The notes under the pieces: model-generated
Told to the model about the DNA's origin: nothing
Database searches by the model: none
Seen by the model: only the letters and a program-made list of their open reading frames with translations
Origin: Cupriavidus necator A5-1
GTDB lineage: Bacteria > Pseudomonadota > Gammaproteobacteria > Burkholderiales > Burkholderiaceae
Direction: 5' to 3'
DNA length: 64,000 bases
NCBI RefSeq assembly: GCF_000744095.1
Contig: NZ_JQLI01000001.1
Coordinates: 620,001-684,000, forward strand
Position numbers and translations under genes: made by a program
In this document: piece after piece, positions 35,566 to 44,736 of the stretch
Numbering within the stretch: the stretch's first letter is position 1
Layout: every line of letters begins with the position of its first letter

Positions 35566-35769
35566 TGGAGAGTATCGGTCGATTCCCGTGCTCGCCAGCA
35601 GCAGAGCATGCATCGGCCGCTTGGCGAACCTTCGGCTGAGCGTGCTGGTCTCGCCCGTAAGCGCCGCGATGCGCCGGGCAGATCGTAAGTTGGCAAAGCA
35701 GCACAAAGCGCTTGATTTCGCTCCAAAAGGTGAAGCCCTCAGCGCGCTCGGCCGTGGAATCAGCAGGAG

Positions 35770-35931
35770 GCTACGCCGCATTCAGTGCAGGCCGAGTCGG
35801 GTATCGGCGTCAAGCGGTTTCAGCTGGTCTGGGTGTTCGAGAATGAGAAGGTGCTGAACGTCATCAGTTCAGGATGGACATTCGGCGGGCAGGTACGCGG
35901 TGTTGCATTGATGCCGGGTTCGCCCGCCTAG
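35770..35931 (+). pseudogene. SYLF/YSC84-type lipid-binding protein fragment
   Basis: An open frame reads SVQAESGIGVKRFQLVWVFE then NEKVLNVISSGWTFGGQ, the centre of a SYLF domain (usually QAESGVGVKRFQLVWVFQNE). The frame ends at TAG 35929-35931. Both termini are missing. Confidence 0.55.
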
Positions 35932-36063
35932 CCGACAAGCCGGATGAAGTTTATGTGTCGGCTGCTTTGAGTTTGGCGTCATTTGAAAGAACAGCAGCAG
36001 GACAAGCAAGGTTCCGTTTCCTATCATGGATCGAAGCCGACTTCTCCGGCCTTTGCTTGTACC

Positions 36064-37407
36064 ATGCCTCCGACCGAATCCGAAGCCCTCTCCCGTTCCC
36101 CTGTCGATCGAGTCCGCCCGTGCCCATTTTTTGTGAAGGTGATGGCCGCCGCGGGCACGGCGGGGTTGCTGGCTGGCTGCGCCATCACTGCCGCCCCCGA
36201 CTCCAGCATCGACTTCCGGAGTCGCGCGCTGACAGCTACCGAGGAGGGTATGACCGTATCTGTAACGGTGCTTTCGGCACGCGAAAGTGCGTCCCTGTAT
36301 GGACTGGCGCTTGCGAAAAAAGGGATTCAGCCAGTCTGGGTCGAGGTCAGGAATGAGGAAGATCGTCCTTATTTTCTTTTGTTTCCCGGGCTCGATCCGA
36401 ACTTCTTCCCGAGCTCCGAGGCCGCCGACGCGTTCGCCGAGGGCGAATCACGTGAAGTGCGGGCAGAGATCAGCGAACGCTTCGGGCGGCTTGCCTTCCG
36501 GAACCCGGTTTTGCCTGGGCAAACTGTGTCAGGCATGGTATTGACCAATCTCGAGGAAGGCGTAAAGCTGATTCAACTCGACCTGGTGGCCCACGGTCGC
36601 GTACGAGCGTTATCGATGTTCACAATCGTGCCAGAGTTCCGCAGTGATTATGACGCAAGCGCCGTCTTCTGGCGCGAGGTTTATCCGCCCGATCTGATCC
36701 GCAGCTACGAGGACGACGACGCCTTCCTGGCGGCGCTTGAGACGTTGCCTTGCTGTGCCACCAATGGCGATGGCGCGAAGAACGGCGACCCGCTGAACCT
36801 GGTCGTCGTAGGCGGGCTCGAGGATGCGTTTCCTGCGCTGGTGCGCCGCGGTTGGCGCCCGACTGAGACAAAGTGGTCGGGCGCAATCATGAGGGTAGTG
36901 TCATCGGCTATCTCAGGTGAGCGGTATCTCAATGCGCCAGTGAGCGACCTCTTTCTTTTCGGGCGGCCACAGGACCTAGCGCTGCAGAAGGCGCGCGACT
37001 CGATTCACCAGCGCAACCACCTGCGGCTCTGGCTGAGTCCCATGCGTTATCACGGCAAGCCCGTATGGGTCGGGCAGATCAGCCGTGACATCGGGAGTCG
37101 CCTGACGATCCACTCGCCAACGCTGACGACGCACAAGATCGACCCCGATGTCGACGAAGCGCGCACGGCGCTGGCAGAAGACATGGCCTATTCCCAGAGT
37201 CTCGCCATTGTCGGATATGCTTCCGGCGTGGGCGCCGCGGCGCCAGAGAGCCCGCGCGAGAACCTGACCACGGACCCCTACTATACGGACGGTGATCGCT
37301 TGGTTCTCGTGTTCGACCGCCGTCCCTCCTCTCTCGCTGCGGTCCGGTTCTTCTCGCGGCGCGAACAGGACGGGCAGCGCCGTACCACACCGGGAATCGG
37401 GCGATGA
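36064..37407 (+). CDS. LssY_C-like lipoprotein 1
   Basis: About 447 residues with the chosen ATG 36064. Hydrophobic segment and lipobox GLLAGC at about residues 30-36 of this reading. No strong ribosome-binding site was seen and ATG 36142 is an alternative. The mature part has an N-terminal beta-rich domain (GIQPVWVEVRNEEDRPYFLL) and an LssY C-terminal domain (NLVVVGGLEDAFPALVRRGW, WLSPMRYHGKPVWVGQISRD, VDEARTALAEDMAYSQSLAI, YYTDGDRLVLVF). A Cys pair in LPCCATNG is shared with its paralogue downstream. Stop overlaps the next start by ATGA. Probably an outer-membrane lipoprotein; activity unknown. Confidence 0.8.
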   Translation: MPPTESEALSRSPVDRVRPCPFFVKVMAAAGTAGLLAGCAITAAPDSSIDFRSRALTATEEGMTVSVTVLSARESASLYGLALAKKGIQPVWVEVRNEEDRPYFLLFPGLDPNFFPSSEAADAFAEGESREVRAEISERFGRLAFRNPVLPGQTVSGMVLTNLEEGVKLIQLDLVAHGRVRALSMFTIVPEFRSDYDASAVFWREVYPPDLIRSYEDDDAFLAALETLPCCATNGDGAKNGDPLNLVVVGGLEDAFPALVRRGWRPTETKWSGAIMRVVSSAISGERYLNAPVSDLFLFGRPQDLALQKARDSIHQRNHLRLWLSPMRYHGKPVWVGQISRDIGSRLTIHSPTLTTHKIDPDVDEARTALAEDMAYSQSLAIVGYASGVGAAAPESPRENLTTDPYYTDGDRLVLVFDRRPSSLAAVRFFSRREQDGQRRTTPGIGR

Positions 37408-38654
37408 GCCTGTCGCCGGCCATCTGTCGCGGTCTTTGCGCGGTGGCGGGAGTCATCGTCATCTTGTGCCTCGCTGCCGGCTGTTCTGCGTGGCACCCTC
37501 CAGCCGAAGGAGGAGATGCAGCATTCCGTGCCCGCGCCGTGAGCATCACGAAACAGGATGTGAGCGTAACAGCGGCTGTACTGAGCACGGCCGACAGCGA
37601 GCGTATGTTCGGCGCGGATGTCAATGCGACAGGCGTGCAACCGGTCTGGATCGAAGTCAGAAACGGGACGTCACAACCGCTGAGCCTGCTTCGCACGGGC
37701 AGCGATCCTGACTACTTTTCGCCATTGGAGGTCGCCTGGCCCTTGCATACGTGGTTCGACGGCAGGACCAATGATCGTATAGACGAATGGTTCAACCTGC
37801 AGGGATTCAGAAACCCGATTTCCCCAGGCGAGACGCGTTCGGGTGTCGTGTTCACCAATCCGGATCGCGGCACCAAGTTGCTGAACGTGGATTTGCTGGG
37901 CAATCTCTCCCTGATCGCCCTCACACTCTTCCTCAAAGTGCCCGACGATGCCGGGGACCCGAGCTTTTCCCGTCCGTTGTTTGCGTACCCAGCCTCCGCC
38001 ATCACGGACTATCAGGACCTGGCATCGTTGCGCTCCGCTCTGGAGCGTCTGCCATGTTGCGCCACCGATGCCACAGAGCAGACCAGCGAGGATCCGCTGA
38101 ACGGCATCGCTATCGGCGACATCGACGATTTCGGGGCGGCCATGGTGCGACGCAGCTATCGCCGAAATCAGCAAGCCTTCGACAATGCCCAGTATGTTTT
38201 CGGCCGCATCCCGGACGCGGTCCTGCGCAAGCAGGCACAAGCCGGAGCGCCGGCCACCTGGATACGAGCCTGGCGCGCCCCCCTCAGCTTCGGAGGGCGG
38301 CCCGTCTACGTCCTGCAGTTCGGCCGTCCGGTGGGCGGCCGCTTTGCCGCGAGCAGCGTTGCCCCGGTGCTGCATGAGAATGTTGATGAGGCACGAAACC
38401 TGGTGGTCCAGGACTGCATGTATTCGGAAGGCCTGGAGACGCTTGGCTTTGTCGGTGGCGTCGGTCCCACAGCCCACATGCAGGAGCGGGCGACACTAGG
38501 TGGCGCGCGCTACTTCACTGACGGGCTGCGCGCGGTGATGTTCTTTGTCACCCGGCCGCTGAGCCTATCGGACTTGGAGATTCTGGACTGGGAGCCATAT
38601 GTGAATCCGCATGGTGCTCCCACCTCCAAGGAGGTGAAGCGTGCCCACGAATGA
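37404..38654 (+). CDS. LssY_C-like lipoprotein 2 (paralogue)
   Basis: 416 residues. Signal with lipobox CLAAGC at about 22-27. Co-linear with the preceding gene: GVQPVWIEVRNGTSQPLSLL, LPCCATDATEQTSEDPLNGI, APLSFGGRPVYVLQFGRPVG, VDEARNLVVQDCMYSEGLET and ARYFTDGLRAVMFF all have matching blocks upstream. The pair therefore arose by tandem duplication followed by strong divergence. Translationally coupled to both neighbours (ATGA overlap upstream, 14-base overlap downstream), which suggests the two proteins and the hydrolase act as one complex. Confidence 0.82.
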   Translation: MSLSPAICRGLCAVAGVIVILCLAAGCSAWHPPAEGGDAAFRARAVSITKQDVSVTAAVLSTADSERMFGADVNATGVQPVWIEVRNGTSQPLSLLRTGSDPDYFSPLEVAWPLHTWFDGRTNDRIDEWFNLQGFRNPISPGETRSGVVFTNPDRGTKLLNVDLLGNLSLIALTLFLKVPDDAGDPSFSRPLFAYPASAITDYQDLASLRSALERLPCCATDATEQTSEDPLNGIAIGDIDDFGAAMVRRSYRRNQQAFDNAQYVFGRIPDAVLRKQAQAGAPATWIRAWRAPLSFGGRPVYVLQFGRPVGGRFAASSVAPVLHENVDEARNLVVQDCMYSEGLETLGFVGGVGPTAHMQERATLGGARYFTDGLRAVMFFVTRPLSLSDLEILDWEPYVNPHGAPTSKEVKRAHE

Positions 38655-39792
38655 ATCGATCCCAGCCAGTTGCAAGGGCATTGTGCGCACTCTGAGGCAG
38701 CGCGTCAGGCGCCTGAGCGGGCAGGGCGCATCGGCGGGGCTTTTGGCATGCCTGGTCCTGGCCGCTTGCGCCCCAAAGCCGCTCATTCCGTACTCCACCG
38801 AAACACCGCCACTGGTCCTCCTGCCGGCGTCCTCCGCGGGCATGCAGGACGCCCGAGGGCGCTTCCGCGAGATTTTCTGCGAGGTGCTCCAGGCGAGGCA
38901 ATCAGAACTCCCGGACTACCGCCCTTGCGACGATGCATTGACGCGCATTTCGGAGGAACCCACCGGCACCGGCAGCCCGGTCGATCTTGGACTGTCGCAA
39001 CGACGTCTTGTCGCGATGGTGGTTCCAGGTATCGGGTATGAATGTTTCGCGCCATGGCTAAGTCCGCCCGGGACCGTCACCGCGCATCTGAGGCGGTTCG
39101 GCTATGACGGGACGTGGATCAAGGTCGATGCCTTGTCGAGTTCCGAAAACAATGCGCGTCAGATCCGCGATGCGATCATGTCGATGCCGGTGGGCACCGG
39201 CGCACCGCGGCTGGTGCTGATCGGTTACTCGAAGGGCGCGCCCGACATCCTTGAGGCAATTGTCAGCTATCCGGAAATCCGCAGCCGGGTGGCAGCGGTG
39301 GTTAGCGCCGCGGGTGCAGTTGGCGGCTCGCCGCTTGCCAACAACGCCGAGCAATACCAGGCCAACTTGCTGCAGCACTTTCCCGGCGCAACATGCCAGC
39401 CCGGAGACGGTGGCGGCGTGCAAAGCCTGAAACCAGCTGTGCGCAAAGCGTGGCTGGCGAAGCATCCGCTGCCGGCAGGTCCCCGTTACTATTCCCTCGT
39501 GACTTTTCCCCAGCGCGAGCGAATCTCATCAATTCTCACATCGAGCTACGACAAGTTGGCGCGCGTTGATGCGCGCAACGACAGCCAGATGATTTTTTAC
39601 GACCAGCTTATACCGGGCAGCGCCATCATCGGCTACGTCAATGCAGATCACTGGGCACTGGCGGTCCCGATCGCCCGGACACGCCCGACGATCGGCGCGA
39701 TGTTCGTGACCCAGAACGCATACCCGCGCGAGGCCCTGACTGAGGCCATCCTGCGGTTTGTCGAGGAGGAGTTGGCGAAATCGTCCCGCTAA
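38641..39792 (+). CDS. Alpha/beta-hydrolase lipoprotein
   Basis: 383 residues, GTG start at 38641 preceded by AAGGAGGTG. Lipoprotein signal with lipobox VLAACAP near 41-43. The hydrolase fold begins at LVAMVVPGIGYECFAPWL (about 122). The nucleophile elbow is IGYSKGAPD with Ser near 188. The catalytic His is probably in NADHWALAV near 338; an acid in between was not assigned. The topology resembles lipases and acyl-protein hydrolases exported to the envelope. Context with two LssY_C lipoproteins suggests work on lipids or surface polymers. Confidence 0.8.
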   Translation: MPTNESIPASCKGIVRTLRQRVRRLSGQGASAGLLACLVLAACAPKPLIPYSTETPPLVLLPASSAGMQDARGRFREIFCEVLQARQSELPDYRPCDDALTRISEEPTGTGSPVDLGLSQRRLVAMVVPGIGYECFAPWLSPPGTVTAHLRRFGYDGTWIKVDALSSSENNARQIRDAIMSMPVGTGAPRLVLIGYSKGAPDILEAIVSYPEIRSRVAAVVSAAGAVGGSPLANNAEQYQANLLQHFPGATCQPGDGGGVQSLKPAVRKAWLAKHPLPAGPRYYSLVTFPQRERISSILTSSYDKLARVDARNDSQMIFYDQLIPGSAIIGYVNADHWALAVPIARTRPTIGAMFVTQNAYPREALTEAILRFVEEELAKSSR

Positions 39793-40267
39793 GCGCGAGC
39801 AGGCCCGACCGATGTGCCAGTCCTGCCTGGCTGACAGTGGCGGTGGTCGACCAGCAGGGCGCCGGGGTCTTCTTACATTCGCTGCTCGTTTGTCTTGAGT
39901 GAATCACAGGGAGACCGTGATTATTTTCCTTATCGCGGAAGAAAAAGATTTCATTTCTGTTTTTTGGACGGATGTCGCTACAGTGGGGCAGGAGGAAGGG
40001 TGCCGAGCCCACGTATGTGGCGGTGCAGCGAAGGGGAGATATCTCCCGGGCGAAAGGATATCTATAGCCTGGGCGATGCAATCAAGTCGTTGGCTGCCGT
40101 TCCGCACCCTTGAGCGACGGACTGGACAATAGGGCCAGGGCGCTGGTATGAGGCTTTTTTTCGCGCCGAAGATCTGCGCGCTAGTGCAGCCGAAGCGCTG
40201 CCACTGGCAGAGGTCCGCACGCGCCATTGAATTTGGGGCAAAGCAGAAAAATGCAAGGGAGAACGGC
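39793..40267. other. Gap without a recognisable gene
   Basis: No frame with family features. The stretch around 40030-40060 (GGGGAGATATCTCCCGGGCG) has short dyads, but nothing was assigned. Confidence 0.35.
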
Positions 40268-40858
40268 ATGAAAGGAAGGACTCTGCTGGCCATGGCCATG
40301 GCCATGGTGATGACGGCGACCACGTCGGTCTGGGCGCAACCTGAAAGGAAAATGGATGTTACGCAGGCACCAGGGCAGGCGAGTGCCACAGGTACAGTCA
40401 AGGCGACTGCCAAAATCACCAAGATCGACGCACCGACGCGAACCGTTACAATGAAGAGGACCGACGGCAAGGTCGTGGACCTAGTGGTGGGCGAGGAAGC
40501 CAGGAATTTCGACCTGCTGAAGGTTGGCGATGTGGTTACCGTTGAGTACAAGGAGGCGTTGACCGTGAGCCTGAAGAAGGGTGGCGGGCCGCTTTCCATG
40601 CAGGAAAGAGAGATTTCGGAGCGCTCTGCCCCAGGCGCAAAGCCTGGCGGGACGGTTGGCAGGGAAGTAACAGCCACGGCCGATGTCGTCGCGGTGAATG
40701 CCACGGCCAAGACCGTTACGCTTAAGGGGCCCAAGGGGCGCACCGTCGACCTGATCGTGGAAGATCCGGAGCAACTTAAGAACATCAAGAAGGGAGACCG
40801 GTTGCAGGCGATTTATACGGAGGCCGTAGCCGTGTCCGTGCAGCCGGCCGGCAAATAG
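40268..40858 (+). CDS. Periplasmic protein with two tandem OB-like repeats
   Basis: 196 residues from ATG 40268 (GGGAG upstream). Signal peptide ends near SVWAQ. Two homologous units follow: TAKITKIDAPTRTVTMKR ... DLLKVGDVVTVEYKEALTVS and TADVVAVNATAKTVTLKG ... NIKKGDRLQAIYTEAVAVS. Each has five beta strands ending in a Glu-Ala-hydrophobic strand, like small OB folds. Single-unit homologues are common in Burkholderiales; the tandem form gives a two-domain periplasmic protein of unknown role. Confidence 0.78.
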   Translation: MKGRTLLAMAMAMVMTATTSVWAQPERKMDVTQAPGQASATGTVKATAKITKIDAPTRTVTMKRTDGKVVDLVVGEEARNFDLLKVGDVVTVEYKEALTVSLKKGGGPLSMQEREISERSAPGAKPGGTVGREVTATADVVAVNATAKTVTLKGPKGRTVDLIVEDPEQLKNIKKGDRLQAIYTEAVAVSVQPAGK

Positions 40859-41144
40859 CGCGATAGAGGACCGGTGGGCGTTACTCCACGGGCGCTCTTT
40901 TGTGCTGAAGGAATGGGCTTGTGGGCTGCCGCCCGAAAGCGCGTCGTCCCAGCGGCGACATTCCGTGCCGCGTAGCGGTGCCCCTTGCCTCGGCATCGTA
41001 GTCCAGTTGCGTCGCCGGTTCGGGAGAAGCGCCCGGCCATCGCTCTGACGACCGCGCCGGTTGCGAATAGTCGATTTCTGACGGACGACGGGCGTGTCGC
41101 CCACTTGACGCCATTCCAATTGCCAGATCGTGCTTCACAACAGG

Positions 41145-41815
41145 AGGCAGCCAATGGAACGGAAGATTTCGTTTCGGCGGCGAACGCATCTGTGACAATC
41201 TGCAGGTGCGAACCGACAAGCTCGACGATCTTGTATGGCAGCAAGTTGTGGAGTTGCTCAGGCAACCAGATCGATAGGCGTCGGTTCCTACGCAGCGGTA
41301 ATAGGCGTAATCCCGCTGATGTCCACTGAGGGGAGAATACGAACGTCGACTGGACGTGTTGGAGCGAAATGAAAAGAACGGCTTCGACACCACCAGCCTG
41401 GACAAGCAGCGGCTTCAGCTTGAAAAAGGCAAGTCACGACTGATTGACAGCTACGCGGACGGCATCATCGACAAGGCCGACTTCGAGCCGAAGATGCAGC
41501 AGTTGAAGAACCGGCTTGAGCAGATTGAACAGCAGATCCTGGAATCACGGCGCCACGGAGCAGTGCAAAGCGAGCTGTTTCTGGTCATCAACCGGCTTGA
41601 GGAATTTGCAACCGCGGTCACCGAGAGGCTGGAGACGATTGACCTTGAAACGAAACGCAAGATCGTTCTGGGGCTAGTCAAACGTGTCGAGATCCACAAG
41701 GATGAAATCGTCGTTGTGTTCCGCGTCGATCCGCAGCCGCCGGCTCCAAGCAGCGAAAATTCGAACGACTCAGACGAGGGACTGGAAAATATGCAACATT
41801 GTAGGCGGCGTATGT
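41145..41815 (+). pseudogene. Serine recombinase C-terminal region, scrambled
   Basis: The zinc-ribbon and coiled-coil tail of a large serine recombinase is recognisable, but its pieces are rearranged. The plus strand reads GGERICDNLQVRTDKLDDLV then WQQVVELLRQPDR. About 41270-41335 reads DYAYYRCVGTDAYR only on the minus strand, although this piece normally precedes GGERIC. After it the plus strand resumes with EYERRLDVLERNEKNGFDTT, a long coiled coil, IVLGLVKRVEIHKDEIVVVF and a terminal MQHCRRR. The catalytic resolvase domain is absent. Confidence 0.7.
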
Positions 41816-41827
41816 ACGACCGCCTGC

Positions 41828-41866
41828 GCGCACAGGTGCCCGCCCCGTGCGCGGGCACCTGTGCGC
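41828..41866. repeat. 16-bp perfect stem-loop at a recombinase/hydrolase junction
   Basis: GCGCACAGGTGCCCGC (41828-41843) pairs perfectly with 41851-41866 around a 7-base loop. No T-run. It sits exactly between the recombinase tail and the glycoside hydrolase fragment. Confidence 0.7.
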
Positions 41867-41870
41867 GGAC

Positions 41871-42449
41871 ATGGACTATCAGGACAAGCTGGCGCGCTTT
41901 CTGGAGAATCACGACGAGCCGCGCGCGGCATCGACCTTCCCACCTGAAGTTCATGCGGCTGCCACGGCGCTGACCTTCCTCTCGCCGGGCTTGCGGTTCT
42001 TCCACCAAGGACAGTTCGCGGGCCGGCGCACACGTATCTCGGCGCATCTGGTGCGCGCCCCGGAGGAAGCGGTCGACGGAGCGCTCGCGCAGTTCTATGA
42101 CCGGCTGCTTGCCGTGTTGCGCCAACCACTGGTTCGCGATGGAAACTGGTCTTTACTGGAATGCGTTCCGGTCTGGGCCGACAACACCACGTCGGACAAT
42201 TTCATTGCGTTCCGTTGGGTACGAGCTCCGCACGAATGGATGTTCGTGGCCGTGAATTACTCGCTGCTGCAAAGCCAATGCTTCGTGCGAACTCCCTTCA
42301 CGGAACTGGGGGAGCGGACCGTTCGGCTCCAGGACCAACTCAGCCCGGCTGTCTATGATCGACCGGCCGATGAGCTGCGCGGCCGTGGGCTTTTTCTGGA
42401 CATGCCGCCCTGGGGCTACCATGTCTTTGACGTGCAACGGATTGAATGA
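41871..42449 (+). pseudogene. GH13 alpha-amylase-type C-terminal fragment
   Basis: 192 codons reading DYQDKLARFLENHDEPRAAS, which is region IV of glycoside hydrolase family 13 with its catalytic-pocket His-Asp. It continues with LTFLSPGLRFFHQGQFAGRR and a C-terminal beta domain ending PPWGYHVFDVQRIE. The N-terminal two-thirds, including the nucleophile Asp and acid Glu, are missing. ATG 41871 is in frame but cannot make an enzyme. Confidence 0.7.
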
Positions 42450-43003
42450 CAGGGACAGTTGGCCGCGCTGGGGCGGCATCAGCTAGTTTCGGAGGGCGCC
42501 CCGTCAAACCAGCCGGCGCACGCGGCCCAGAACCATGAATATGACGGCTACGGTACGCGGCATCTCAGGCTCGAGTTTCGCAAAACTTGAAGGAAGGCAG
42601 GGCGGTGCTTTATCGAGGGTGAAAGAGGTGAGCCGCGCATAGGTTCCACGATGACGGAGAAGCGGCGTGCGTGATACTTTTCGCTCGCCAGCCGAGGCCG
42701 ATTGGTTGGCTGGCGGCACTTCGCCCGAACTAATTTAGGTGGCCGCTGGCTGGGGCAGCACGATCTTGAGGGGCCTTGGAGCCTTTGTGCGGCAGCGCGC
42801 AATGTGTGAGCCTGGCGCGGTGGCTGCGCGGCGGGGGCCATGATAGCGTGGCGCTCACAGCGTCGCGAAACTCTTGAATGCGAGGAACTTCGGAGCATCA
42901 ACTTCCAGTTCGCGCAATGCATTGATATATATCAACGTGTCGTAGGGCCTGCCTTCTTCCAGTAATTTGCACGCGGCAAATAGGAAGACAAAGGGGAGTC
43001 AAG
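42450..43003. other. Gap without a recognisable gene
   Basis: Short frames only. An AT-rich patch with ATTGATATATATCAA near 42920 is the only promoter-like spot before the DUF2252 gene. Confidence 0.35.
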
Positions 43004-44416
43004 GTGAACGCAAAGAAGTCGCGGGGAAAAGCCAAGACGGAAGTCGCCGAGGTAGAGGAGGATGTCCCGGTATTTCGCACACGCGCAGAGCGTCTCGCCG
43101 CCGGTCAGGCCTTGCGCGATGGCGTTTCGCGCGGCAGCCACGCGGACTGGACATCGCCAGCCCATGGCCGGGACCCCGTAGAGATTCTCGAAGCATCGAG
43201 TCAGGACCGACTGCCGGAACTGGTACCAATCCGCTACGGCCGAATGCTCCGTAGCCCTTTCACGTTCCTGCGCGGCTCCGCCGCACTCATGGCGCACGAC
43301 CTCGCCACTACCCCAAGCACAGGAATTCGGGTGCAAGCCTGCGGAGACTGCCACCTGCTGAATTTTGGTTTATTTGCGACGCCGGAGCGAAATCTGGTCT
43401 TCGACCTGAATGACTTTGACGAAACCCTGCCCGCCCCCTGGGAATGGGATATCAAGCGGCTGGCAGCCAGCTTTGCGGTCGCAGCACGCGACAACAAATT
43501 GTCCGATACGGATGGCCGGAATGCCGTCCTGGAGTGCGTGCGTGCATATCGGGAACATCTGCGGGAGTATTCCCGGATGGACGCTCTGGAAGTCTGGTAC
43601 GCGCGCCTGGACGCGGATACCCTCATTGCGATGGCGCCCGATGAAAAGGCGAAAAAGTTCCGGGAGCAAATCACAGCGAAAGCCCGCCAGCGTGTCGTCG
43701 AACACCTCTTTCCCAAGATTGCCGAGGAAGTGGACGGTCGACGCCGGCTGGTCGACCAACCACCGCTTATCTACCACATTGCTGACGCTGACATCGAGGA
43801 ACGGCTTCGTGAGGGGCTCGTCGAATACCGGCAGACGCTTTCCGACGAGCGACGCGTCCTGTTCGATCGCTACCGCCTGGAAGACTTCGCCCTGAAAGTG
43901 GTGGGTATTGGGAGTGTGGGAACGCGCTGCTCCATGGGACTGTTTTCCGACGAAGAAGGACATCCCCTCCTCCTCCAGTTCAAGGAGGCCCGTCGGTCTG
44001 TTCTCGAGCCCTATGCGGGCAAGAGCCGCTATGACCTCCAGGGGCAGCGCGTCGTCATGGGGCAACGGCTGATGCAGTCTTCCAGCGACATCTTTTTGGG
44101 ATGGGCGCGGGGGCGACGAGGCCATGACTTTTTTGTGCGCCAGTTGCGCGACATGAAGATGTCTTTTCCCGTCGAGGGAATGGCTGCCGTGCAGTTCAAC
44201 CGCTATGCCGAGGTCTGCGGTTGGACTCTTGCTCGTGCCCACGCCAAGTCGGGGGATGCCACGACCATCAGTGGCTATCTAGGCAAGGCCGACACGTTTG
44301 ACCAGGCAATGGGTGCGTTCGCTCTTGCCTACGCGGATCAGACGGAGCATGACCATGCGGCGTTGGTGAAGGCAGTACGCACAGGACGGGTCGAGGCTCT
44401 CATTGAGGAGGAGTAG
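43004..44416 (+). CDS. DUF2252 family protein
   Basis: 470 residues, GTG start at 43004 with GGGGAG six bases upstream. The family core is clear: PIRYGRMLRSPFTFLRGSAA (about 75-94), CGDCHLLNFGLFATPERNLV (about 112-131), DLNDFDETLPAPWEWDIKRL (133-152), LLQFKEARRSVLEPY (about 325) and a late GWTLARAHAKSG. The HxxNFG and DxNDFDE motifs resemble kinase-like phosphotransferase loops, so an aminoglycoside-phosphotransferase-type fold is likely. Cytosolic. Substrate unknown. No operon partner. Confidence 0.9.
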   Translation: MNAKKSRGKAKTEVAEVEEDVPVFRTRAERLAAGQALRDGVSRGSHADWTSPAHGRDPVEILEASSQDRLPELVPIRYGRMLRSPFTFLRGSAALMAHDLATTPSTGIRVQACGDCHLLNFGLFATPERNLVFDLNDFDETLPAPWEWDIKRLAASFAVAARDNKLSDTDGRNAVLECVRAYREHLREYSRMDALEVWYARLDADTLIAMAPDEKAKKFREQITAKARQRVVEHLFPKIAEEVDGRRRLVDQPPLIYHIADADIEERLREGLVEYRQTLSDERRVLFDRYRLEDFALKVVGIGSVGTRCSMGLFSDEEGHPLLLQFKEARRSVLEPYAGKSRYDLQGQRVVMGQRLMQSSSDIFLGWARGRRGHDFFVRQLRDMKMSFPVEGMAAVQFNRYAEVCGWTLARAHAKSGDATTISGYLGKADTFDQAMGAFALAYADQTEHDHAALVKAVRTGRVEALIEEE

Positions 44417-44490
44417 GGATTCTGCGTCACTCAAAACTGGAAGCATTGGCGCAGAGCTCGATGCGGCACGCATTCGTCGCATATGGCGGA

Positions 44491-44533
44491 GCAGGGCACC
44501 TTCCTTTCGTCGGGGATACACGGCATCTACACC
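44491..44533 (+). repeat. Diverged copy of part of the downstream lipoprotein gene
   Basis: Encodes QGTFLSSGIHGIYT and aligns without gaps to 45059-45101 (QGNFLSSGIQGIYT) inside the next gene. Flanking sequence is not similar, so it is a short relic of a paralogue. Confidence 0.6.
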
Positions 44534-44736
44534 GTTAGCGCGCCTCTCCAAGTTCGTGGATGGATCCTGTATGTCCGGTAGCGGGCATACAGGAGAAAAC
44601 TCCTCTGGTGGCAAGATGCTCTGGCAGTGTGGGACTAACCGTGCTTGTATGAGAATCTGGATCAGTTCAACCGGCTGTGCTCACCGCCGCTAGGCAGCAA
44701 GCGCAGCCTCGATCGAAGATCAGAACGCACGCCGCC

